Positions 23,671-32,676 of a stretch of 64,000 bases of DNA are shown in pieces; positions within the stretch are counted from its first letter, which is position 1, and each line of letters starts with the position of its first letter. Below the pieces are notes generated by a model. The model was not told the origin of the DNA and did no database searches. It saw nothing but the letters and a program-made list of their open reading frames with translations. The translations under genes were made by a program, and so were the position numbers. Source of the stretch: Owenia fusiformis (Eukaryota; Annelida; Polychaeta; Sabellida; Oweniidae); contig CAIIXF020000011.1 of assembly GCA_903813345.2 (NCBI GenBank), positions 7,712,571 through 7,776,570 of the forward strand. The letters run 5' to 3'.

Positions 23671-24458
23671 GAGCTGGGATTATCTTATAAGTTGACCCCT
23701 CTCTTAACAATTATCAGTAACCTTTGTCCAGTCATGTCAGTGACAGTGGAAGTGGAAGCCTGCACTTGCCTGTACCTCAATTGGTTAAAATAATCCAAAA
23801 ATACTGTCCCCTTATTGGTTAAAATGATTCTGCATCTCGAAACCTGATTGGTTAAAACATACTGTACTGTGATTGGTTAAAAGAATCCAAACATTCTGTT
23901 CCTTATAAGGTAAAACGATTCTGCATCTCAAAACCTGATTGGTTAAAACATACTGTACTCTGATTGGTTAAAATAATTCTGCAAGTTAAAACGTGTTTGG
24001 TTGAAATGGTTCTGCAGTTATCTTTTTTACTGATTTATCAGTTTGTTATCCACCTTTGACCTATAACAATGAAACATCCATGAACTAGACAAGATAGCTT
24101 ATCACATAGTCACCAGGTTACCTTAACAGTGTTTGTTTGATTATCTTTTCAATTGAGCTCTCTCTTATCAGTTATCAGTAACCTTTGACCAGTTATATCA
24201 GTAACCATGTGACCTATGGCATCATTTCTGTGCATTGGGCATAGAACTCAAACCTATGTTCTTTTATCAATTATCAGTAACCTTTGTCCAGTTATATCAG
24301 AAACCATGGTAGTTATCTTTTTCACTGTCTTATCAGTTTATTATCTCTCTCTTATCAATTACAGTAGCCTTTGACCAGTTATATCAGTAACCATGTGACC
24401 TATGACATCAACACGTAGAAAAAGAAGATGGGTTTGGTCTCTGTATCATTATCTGCTT
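23671..24458. repeat. CCAAT-rich segment, right arm
   Basis: It is the mirror of 20,352-21,140, with CTGATTGGTTAAAA phrases and GTAACCTTTGACC units. It is near-identical to the left arm in the parts I compared. Confidence 0.7.
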
Positions 24459-24839
24459 TCACTTGTTACAAGGACGAGGCATCTGTTCATCAATGGCTGC
24501 TGCTTGTACAACAAGTGACTGCCAGGCACTCTCTGGAATGTTGATGGATCTTTTCAAGTTCTTCTCGCCTTCTTTATTGATCACTTCCAGACTTATGTAT
24601 ACATTATCCATGAAATAAGACAATCCGAGCAATACATTGTCAGTAAGAAGTTTCTTTTCATTGTAATTTTCTTGAGCTAACCAGAACTGCACTTGAACAA
24701 ATTCCATTTTCAAACTCTGCCACAGCAGTGAACTAACATAAGTTCTAGCTTCATATGTCTGCTGAGTTTCTTGATTTCTTCTTGGTCTTGTAATTTCACC
24801 AAATACACCCCCTTTCTTTCTGATGTTGAACTTATTACC
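24459..24839 (-). CDS. PC4-like ssDNA-binding domain frame, right arm
   Basis: This is the inverted copy of the frame at 19,971. The 84 C-terminal codons give the same protein sequence, and the upstream part differs at only a few bases. Conservation of the frame on both arms follows from arm identity and does not by itself prove selection. The PC4 reading rests on the same residues (EGE turn, basic strand, Trp). Stop and length are the same. Confidence 0.55.
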   Translation of the reverse strand, partial: GNKFNIRKKGGVFGEITRPRRNQETQQTYEARTYVSSLLWQSLKMEFVQVQFWLAQENYNEKKLLTDNVLLGLSYFMDNVYISLEVINKEGEKNLKRSINIPESAWQSLVVQAAAIDEQMPRPCNK

Positions 24840-24899
24840 TAATCAGTTATCAGAAACCCTTGATCTTGCACCAATTATCAGTAACCTTTGACCAGTGAT

Positions 24900-25850
24900 A
24901 TAAAGTGGCATGATGGTTCTACAGCTTATGCAACATATGAAGTATGTGTGAAATATAATTGGTCAAATTGGTATATTGCAGCCATGTGATTGGTTGAAAT
25001 TGTTGTGCAGTTATCTTTTTCACTGTTTTATCAGTTTGTTATCAACCTTTGACCTAGAACAATAAACACCAGTGAAATAGACGGATAGCTTATCACATAG
25101 TTACTAGGTTACCTTAACAGTATTTGTTTGATTATCTTATCAGTTAACTCCTCTTTTATCAATTATCAGTAACCTTTGACCAGTTTGTTTGATTATCTTA
25201 TCAGTTAACTCCTCTCTTATCAGTTATCAGTAACCTTTGACCAGTTTGTTTGATTATCTTATCAGTTAACTCCTCTCTTATCAATTATCAGTAACCTTTG
25301 ACCAGTTTGTTTGATTATCTTATCAATTGAGCTATCTCTTATCTGTTATCAGAAACCTTTGACCAGTTATATAAAGTGGCATGATGGTTCTACAGCTTAT
25401 GCAACATATGAAGTATGTGTGAAATATAATTGGTCAAATTGGTATATTGCAGCCATGTGATTGGTTGAAATTGTTGTGCAGTTATCTTTTTCACTGTTTT
25501 ATCAGTTTGTTATCAACCTTTGACCTATAACAATAAACACCAGTGAAATAGACGGATAGCTTATCACATAGTTACTAGGTTACCTTAACAGTATTTGTTT
25601 GGTTATCTTATCAGTTAACTCCTCTCTTATCAATTATCAGTAACCTTTGACCAGTTTGTTTGATTATCTTATCAGTTAACTCCTCTCTTATCAATTATCA
25701 GTAACCTTTGACCAGTTTGTTTGATTATCTTATCAGTTAACTCCTCTCTTATCAATTATCAGTAACCTTTGACCAGTTTGTTTGATTATCTTATCAATTG
25801 AGCTATCTCTTATCTGTTATCAGTAACCTTTGACCAGTTATATCACTGCC
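24900..25850. repeat. 61-bp tandem repeats, right arm
   Basis: This is the mirror of the left-arm blocks, with the same unit order (including the same variant units) and isolated base differences. It confirms that the arms were copied as whole units. Confidence 0.9.
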
Positions 25851-26004
25851 AGTACACCATGTAAACACGTGACCTATGACGTCACTTCCTGTGGAAGTGG
25901 AACACGTGAGCTATGACGTCACTTCCGGTGGAAGTGGAACGTGGAAGTGGAACAGTGCCGGTGCCGGTTGTAGGTCGAAAGTTGCAGCCTATACTACTGG
26001 TATA

Positions 26005-26755
26005 TTATATATCAAATTGAATTTAATAAGGGCAAAACAGTTGATAATTTAGCAGTTATCAACTAAAAGTAGGGCTTCTCGATCCCCTATATTTTACCTG
26101 GCATTTGCTGTTTTTCTACTTTTTTTTACATAATCCTTTCATGAAAACATCAAAAAACTGTTTTCAGGACAAAATAAGCCTTTACAAATAATTTAGTTGT
26201 GCTATTGAGTTCAAATATGACATATCTTGCAAAGTAATTAAACAAAAGTAAGGTCACCCCAAAAGTGGGTGTGGTAAAATATTGAAATTTCAAATATTAT
26301 TTTCACCCTCAATATTCACTTAATGACCCTGATACTTATCAAAGACAATGTTCAGGTGTACAATTACCTCCTTGATTTTTTTCCTGATACAGAAATAAAT
26401 ACATTGTTATATTAAATTCAGGCTATTTGATGGCCTATTTTCAGATATTTGGCGCTAGAAATGCCAATTATTGCACGCAAATAGTTGGTTAACAATTTTT
26501 AGTTGCTCTTATGTCAGTAAACTATCATAATATTACTCGTTTAGTTGACAAGAGCATTCCAATTTGAAATAAAAAATATATTTACAATCCCATACTCAAA
26601 TTTGGAGGGGGGTGCCTAGAATGTGACATTTCATATTTGTCCACTGCATATATTTTTCTACATTTTTGATATGTTTGTCAAATGGTATCAATATACAATA
26701 TAAGCCTATTAAACTGTTGCAATTTTTGGGATGTTAAACCTCCATTTGCCTAGCC
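26005..26755. repeat. Right inverted end of element A
   Basis: Read in reverse, 26,460-26,755 matches 11,243-11,312 plus 12,352-12,560. The part nearer the palindrome is unmatched or too diverged. No gene is seen. Confidence 0.65.
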
Positions 26756-26895
26756 TACTTCAAGGATTTGTTGAGTGGTCTTTCTATTCGTGAGATATTG
26801 AGTACCTTATTTGTTATGAAGCTTTGATTCATATTGCGCGCTATTTTCGGACCAGTCTTACGTAACGCTGGTGGAATCAGGATATTTGATAATTA
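26756..26895 (+). repeat. ~188-bp satellite, block 3 (partial monomer)
   Basis: A single partial monomer runs from CAAGGATTTGTTGAG to GGATATTTGATAATTA. It is all that separates element A from element B. Its missing half resumes at 40,622. Confidence 0.9.
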
Positions 26896-26929
26896 CAGTC
26901 TGTCGGCCCACGTTATAAACCCATTGTTG

Positions 26930-27860
26930 TTTACCGGTTTTTAAAAAAAAGTGCGTAGTAATAATTTCGGCATTTTCGAACTACTTGTTTACGCCCGATT
27001 GGGCATGGTTTTTAACGCGTTGTTAAGCAATCAAGATGTTATTTTTAAAAAACAAAAATATTATGCCTATTGTAATTAGGATCTCTTCTTTCTAATGGTG
27101 TATTTTTCAACTATCCAAGATCACGGGAAATGGGTATAAAATGCGTTTGAAAAGAGGCTATTTTTAACATTTTTGAACTTCGTCTTTGTCTGATTAATTC
27201 ATTGAATAATTTATTTTTATAATTTTTTTCAGATCGTACAAAAGTTGGATAATGTATCGAAAATCATGCTCATGAAAAAAATATTTAGACTCAGTCGAAA
27301 TCCAACGATCGTTACAGTTTTTACGAAACCTCGATCTTAAAACGGCTCATTTTTTACACAAATAACGTGTTTGACGACACAAACCACGGGTCTAGCTGGA
27401 GTTTTCTCTCTAAAGTTTGGACATTACGCTCACTAAATAAATGTAGTCATATAAAAAACATATATCAACCATTATTCACGGAATGTATTTAATATCATGT
27501 ATATGAAATATCGTTCTGATCCAATAACGACAAAGTATCCATTTTTCAGTTTAGGAATACGAAAACTGCTAAAACGGGGCTGATTTTCGGACTAAAATAA
27601 AATGTGACGTACTTACTTTTTAAATCATGCATTTTTGTCATTGAAATCTGGAATTAAATTTAAGGATCAAGACTACAATGAAAAAATAATTAAGACGGCC
27701 ATAGCGTGAGCAATATATCGAATTTTAGACACACAAAAAACCAGGATGATTCTATTAAACATGGGAAATTGTTACAGTTTTAACTAGAATGAGAACTCTA
27801 AAAATGGCGTCATTTTTGCGCAAAATCCAAGTTGACGACACAAATAGTTCATGGACGTAT
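26930..27860. repeat. Left subterminal degenerate repeats of element B
   Basis: Phrases of the type CGTTACAGTTTTTACGAAA, then AAAACGG, then CATTTTT, then GACGACACAAA recur near 27,310 and 27,768, with a weaker one near 27,552. Spacing is about 215-240 bp. Similar phrases occur at the other end of the element. Confidence 0.6.
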
Positions 27861-29459
27861 TACTGTTGACATCACGCTTGGACGTTAAATTCGCCCATTG
27901 AAATTCTAAACAAAAAGATCGAGTTGACACTAATCTCGTACAGCCTTAAAAATCAATCAACTAATAAGACACTTTTAGCATAACGTTCTAAAGTTTAAAG
28001 ATATGATCACTTTTGAACAATTTACAATGTTCTAACGACGGATTGTTTTCATTTCTTAAAGACGATTGTTCGAAATTCAAATTCAAGATGACCATTTTGT
28101 GAAGAAAGTGTATATTCATCCGATTACACTACACATGTTCCAAATAAAAGGTAAAAGTAAAATCATCGTGATTGAATGAAGTAAATGGATTTGGTACTAT
28201 TGGCACTATGGGCGCATTTAAAACCGCGCCATAATTTTACCCACAATATTTCAGTTGATCTGTTTCAGTTGATCGCGTCCAATCAGAATGATGATTATTA
28301 TATTCAGTATTGTTTGATAGCAAATAGAGTTTATGTTTTCTTCAATAAAAAAATATTTTTATCTATGATATGAACCATGCCACCTAACATGTCTAATTTG
28401 GACATTAATCTCAATGACACGTAACTCGATTTTGACCGATCAATGTGTATATAAACACACAAAGGAACCATCGTCTCACTATGAATACAAGCTGACAAGA
28501 ACGTTTTATAAAATAATTATACTAGCCTAATTTGGAAAATGATATTTTAAAGAGCCAAAATTGTCTCTTGAAGGGAAAATATGAAAGCAAGAATATTATT
28601 ATATTAATATTTTAATGTTTCAGTCGATCCCATATCATCTATCAAATTAAAAAAGACTTAACATATGAAAAAAAGTTTTTACAGAATTTGCTGCTTTTTG
28701 ATACATATACAAATAGGCATTTCCAATAATAAATTTCTTGAGCAACAATGAGAGTTTGGTTGGACCTGAAGCTACCATTACATCAGTGTAAACGCTTAAG
28801 TATTTAAAGTAATATTGTCCCAGTTTACTTTGATATAAATCGGCATCAAATGTTAAGTTGTACATCATAAAGCCAAAACAAGGTTGTCATGTAGGTGTTT
28901 GGGACGATACTCCAGTATTCAAGTGACATTAAGATAACTGGCTAGGCTGTCATTTTCATTTTTGATGTACTTGTCATCCCTTTTGTTTTCATTTCTGAAC
29001 TCAATGAGGAATAAAGTCACTCTTCCATTATGGAACCACAATATGTAACATAAGCATTTATATACATTTATATTCATTTATTATTTTGGTATATATACTG
29101 ATACAATATATGGTGCAGATACAATATAAAATATGTTACAGCCATATAACACATCAATGCTTTAAAGCATACACAAGTAAACAATTTATGACAGTGCAAT
29201 AGAAAACACCTCATGCTTACTAGAAGTGTATAATGATAATAATTAGAACTCCAAATTAATTCTTATTTGGCTTCTGGAGCAAATTGAGTTCTGTATTCTA
29301 ATATTATATTCTAACATTATCTTGTATATCACCCCAAAATATGCCTAAGATCTATTTACCAACTATAGGTTTTAAACTGTCCATAAGTATACTATATTCC
29401 ATTTTGATCATACATCTGAATTCCTGATCTTTCTCAAGTGTAGAAAGAGATGAAATTGA
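27861..29459. other. Unassigned 3' flank within element B
   Basis: This is AT-rich sequence with frames of 62-73 codons and no domain. It lies downstream of the coding stretch. I recognise nothing else. Confidence 0.5.
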
Positions 29460-30350
29460 TATAGGGTGACATCATACAACAGCACTTAATAGTACAAGGC
29501 CAGGCAAACAGTATGGCTGAGATGCACAGAGACCCATTTATAGGTTGATACCAAACAATGGTATTTAATAGCATAAGGCCAGTTGAACTGTAAAGTTGAG
29601 ATGCACAGAGACCCGTTTATACCGTGACATCATACAGTGGTATTTAATAGCACAAGGCCAGTGGATGAGGTGAACTGTAAAGTTGAGATACACAGAGACC
29701 CGTTTATAGGGTGACATCATGCAATAGAATCTAATAGTACAAGGCCAGTTGAACTGTAAAGTTGAGATGCACAGAGACCCGTTTATAGGGTGACATCATA
29801 CAATGGTATTCAATAGCCCAAGGCCAGTTGATGAGGTGAACTGTAAAGTTGAGATGTACAGAGACCCGTTTATAGGGTGACATCATACAATGGTATTCAA
29901 TAGCCTAAGGCCAGTTGATGAGGTGAACTGTAAAGTTGAGATGCACAGAGACCCGTTTATAGGGTGACATCATACAATGGTATTCAATAGCCCAAGGCCA
30001 GTTGATGAGGTGAACTGTAAAGTTGAGATGTACAGAGACCCGTTTATAGGGTGACATCATACAATGGTATTCAATAGCCTAAGGCCAGTTGATGAGGTGA
30101 ACTGTAAAGTTGAGATGCACAGAGACCCGTTTATAGGGTGACATCATACAATGGTATTCAATAGCCCAAGGCCAGTTGATGAGGTGAACTGTAAAGTTGA
30201 GATGTACAGAGACCCGTTTATAGGGTGACATCATACAATGGTATTCAATAGCCCAAGGACAGTTGATGAGGTGAACTGTAAAGTTGAGATGTACAGATAG
30301 GGTGACATCATACAATGGTATTTAATATTTGAGCCTACAAGGCCAGGTAA
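29460..30350. repeat. 87-bp minisatellite within element B
   Basis: Units contain GGGTGACATCATACAATGG, then AGGCCAGTTGATGAGGTGAA, then GTTGAGATGCACAGAGACCC. From 29,788 the spacing is exactly 87 bp. Units alternate between GATGTAC and GATGCAC (and mostly between CCCAAGG and CCTAAGG), so the real unit is 174 bp. Early units lack GATGAGGTGAAC and are shorter. Since 87 is a multiple of three, a 78-codon frame appears on the minus strand; I do not take it as a gene. Confidence 0.92.
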
Positions 30351-31560
30351 AATATATCCCTACCGACCTTTGTTCTTTGGGATAATAAAATAGGAGTAGG
30401 AAAACCAGTGCGTGTATTCATAGTCAATGTTCATATGTTATTCCGAGTAGATTGTCTCCAAGTCAAAATATGCTGCCATCAGAACATCCAGTAATTAGGC
30501 CTATCAGTTGCTGCTTTGTACATAACCTGGAAAATGAGAGTCCAGTCTTACTATGTATCACAAGTCAACTAGTTAACAATTTGACATGATTGAACTTTCT
30601 GTTTGGATCTCTACAGAGAGAAAACATGAGAATTATTTCATGAAGTATATGGAATTGGACAACTTACAGACTTGATCAGACCATTTCCAACTGAGCTAGG
30701 TAATAGGTCAGTTTGATTTTTTAGAACATTTTTTATTGCCTGCACATTGAAACAACAAAACTTTAATTTACCTGATAATAGGCCTTTATAAAGCTGTATT
30801 CTGAGATCCATTATGTCTTCATTCTCTGTATCCAATCATTCCTGAAACACAATAATTGTACAGATATTTAAAATACATAATTATTGTGCTTCAGCATGGA
30901 ATCCATGAACTCATTGTTTAACATTTCATCTAACAATATAACATAATATGCAAGTACACAATTACATGTAGATCATGCTTCATTTGTAGCATATTAAGTG
31001 CTTGAATTTGAAGTTCATTGCATAAAAATGGATTTATTTTGCACTTATAGTGAAAATGCATAAAACACATGATAGTGATTTATATTCTATATGTGACTAT
31101 ATGGTTGTCAAGGAATAGATGAATGAACATGCTATCGCCAAGAAAAATCAAGAAATAAGAATTGATTTTATATACATACAAGAAATATAGAAATATCACT
31201 TAACTATTAATGTCAAGCTATAAGCAAGGAATAACAAGGAAAAAGCAAGGTACAGCATGACATTCCTCAGAATAATCAAAGTATAGAATATTTCAAGTGT
31301 GGAATAGCACATCCTCATTCAGCATGAAATGACATGGTACTAGAAGGAATATGTAAGAAACATGAGAGAAAATATGTTATCAGCAAGGAATAAACAAGGA
31401 ACAGCATGCTATCAGAAAGGTATAACAGGAATTATGTTAAGCAAGGAACAAGATGTTATCAGCATTTAAAAGTATGTTTCAAGCAATAAACAGTATATTA
31501 TTACCCAACAATTACAAAGAATGGAATGTCAGAATTTCTTGCAGGATGGAAAAAAGGATT
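30351..31560. other. 3' flank of the element B coding stretch
   Basis: There is no convincing gene. A possible minus-strand AATAAA lies at 31,033-31,038, about 520 bp past the last stop. From 31,200 to 31,500 there are loose repeats of AGCAAGGAATAACAAGG and CAGCATG. Confidence 0.45.
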
Positions 31561-32676
31561 TTAGTCACTTTCATAATCTTCACTATTGTCATCAGAATCA
31601 GATGAAGAATCAATATTTTTGTCTTCAAAATTTACACAATTCAAACATTTGCAACCTGGCCCACAAAACAAATTTTTAACTCTACAGGAACACCTCTTTG
31701 TGACACAATGTGTTTTACAACCACAGCCTTGCAATAACCGTTTTACATTTTTTTCAGCTTCTTCAGAATTAGAATCAGAGTCCCAAATAATCTCTAAATT
31801 ATTTTCTCTTTTTTTCCAGCCCCACTCGGTAATTTTGCCATAATCAACATTGTTAGATAAAGATTGCTCCCATATCTGAGAGACATAACATGTTCTTTGC
31901 CAATGAAGTTCTAGGGCAGATATGGATGGTAGCGTATATTGCTCATCAAAACGGTCAAATAATTTTGAGCGAATTGAAGAGAGAAAAGTGACATGATTAT
32001 CAAAGATTGATTTGGATGAGTCAAATGCGTTTTTGAAAACAGATTCTGGAGAAACAGTGGACATATTATTTTCAAATGCAGAAATGCAACGCTTGAAATA
32101 AAGGCAGCCAATGAATCTGAAAAATGATAGAAGACCTATTCTAAAATTTTCTTCAGAGTACATGTACATGGAACCATGATCGTTACATCGTTTGATAAAA
32201 GTATCTTGACCAATAATAAAATCATAGTGTTTAAAAAATGTTTCGTAGCACTGGCGTTTTCCAAAATTGTAAAAAGATGAGGTATAATCAGTGCCTGTAA
32301 CAATATAGAGGGTTCTGAGGGAGGTCAAAATGTTCACATTATCATAATCTTGATTAAAACAAGAAGACAAAATGTTCATGTTGATATATTGGAGAGAATA
32401 ATTTTTGTCCTTTATTTGAACAAACACTGACTTGTTTTGTAAACTAGTAATCAAAGGTAGGCCAATTTGATACGTATCTGTATCTGGAGAATAAATAAGG
32501 ATATTAGAGCATTTTGTATGAAATGAATGAAGCCACACTCTACTGTCTGCCTCCTCAAAGTTTCTGGGAAAATGTTGGTCATACTGGCATAAAAAGAATG
32601 ATAAACATTTTGGAAGCCTCCACTTGTAAACATAAAAAATTGTTTTGAGGAATTGATGTGGATTTTCAATAAACAT
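31561..32676 (-). CDS. FEN/XPG-like nuclease C-terminal half with CXC domain
   Basis: Residues 41-44 are EEAD, 63-67 are SPDTD and 128-131 are GTDY followed by TSSFYNFGK. This is the order of acidic metal ligands in FEN1/XPG nucleases (E-x-x-D, D-x-D, then G-x-D-Y before the helix-hairpin region). Residues 250-290 (LPSISALELHWQR then EWGWKK) match the block before the cysteine tail in the related relic at 17.0 kb. Residues 318-347 form one Tesmin/TSO1-type CXC repeat (C-x-C-x3-C-x4-C-x-C-x6-C-x3-C-x-C-x2-C), a DNA-binding zinc fold. The tail is acidic (SSSDSDD). The first ~20 residues overlap the upstream frame and are probably not natural; the true reading enters this frame near 32.6 kb. I expect a nuclear DNA-processing enzyme, with metal-dependent cleavage inferred. 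Confidence 0.78.
   Translation of the reverse strand: MFIENPHQFLKTIFYVYKWRLPKCLSFFLCQYDQHFPRNFEEADSRVWLHSFHTKCSNILIYSPDTDTYQIGLPLITSLQNKSVFVQIKDKNYSLQYINMNILSSCFNQDYDNVNILTSLRTLYIVTGTDYTSSFYNFGKRQCYETFFKHYDFIIGQDTFIKRCNDHGSMYMYSEENFRIGLLSFFRFIGCLYFKRCISAFENNMSTVSPESVFKNAFDSSKSIFDNHVTFLSSIRSKLFDRFDEQYTLPSISALELHWQRTCYVSQIWEQSLSNNVDYGKITEWGWKKRENNLEIIWDSDSNSEEAEKNVKRLLQGCGCKTHCVTKRCSCRVKNLFCGPGCKCLNCVNFEDKNIDSSSDSDDNSEDYESD

Larger units (their letters stand above)
18813..25998. mobile_element. 7.2-kb palindromic element with 6-bp target duplication
   Basis: Both halves are near-identical inverted copies meeting at a CCACCG/GGTGG tract around 22.42-22.73 kb. The outer ends read AGTAGTATAGGCTGCAAC and its complement. 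GGTATA flanks it directly on both sides (18,807-18,812 and 25,999-26,004). Each arm holds, from outside in: a CRE/E-box segment, 61-bp tandem repeats, a PC4-like frame, a CCAAT-rich segment and a 17-bp minisatellite. AG...CT ends and a 6-bp duplication are also Polinton features, but I see none of that group's genes, so the class is unassigned. The high arm identity points to a young copy or ongoing conversion between arms. Confidence 0.9.
11243..26755. mobile_element. Large decayed TIR element 'A' with nested insertions
   Basis: The satellite is interrupted here for 15.5 kb. The left edge begins GCCAAGCAAATGG and the right edge ends CCATTTGCCTAGC. Inward from both edges the two ends are inverted copies: CATCCCAAAAATTGCAACAG lies near 11,275 and, inverted, near 26,720, and ATATCAAAAATGTAGAAAAA lies near 12,380 and, inverted, near 26,660. 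Without its nested insertions only about 3 kb remains, including a relic nuclease-CXC gene. No clean target duplication is visible. The alternative is two separate repeats in opposite orientation, but the coincidence of both with satellite junctions favours one element. Confidence 0.65.

Noticed and set aside
18813-25998. Palindrome as a pure assembly or fold-back read artefact
   Set aside because: The flanking 6-bp duplication, different minisatellite copy numbers and scattered arm differences argue for a real structure, though only spanning reads can settle it.
18813-25998. Calling the palindrome a Polinton outright
   Set aside because: Only the 6-bp duplication and AG...CT ends fit; no gene of that group is visible.
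30079-30315. 78-codon minus frame in the 87-bp minisatellite
   Set aside because: An 87-bp unit without stops in one phase explains it; there is no domain and no start context.
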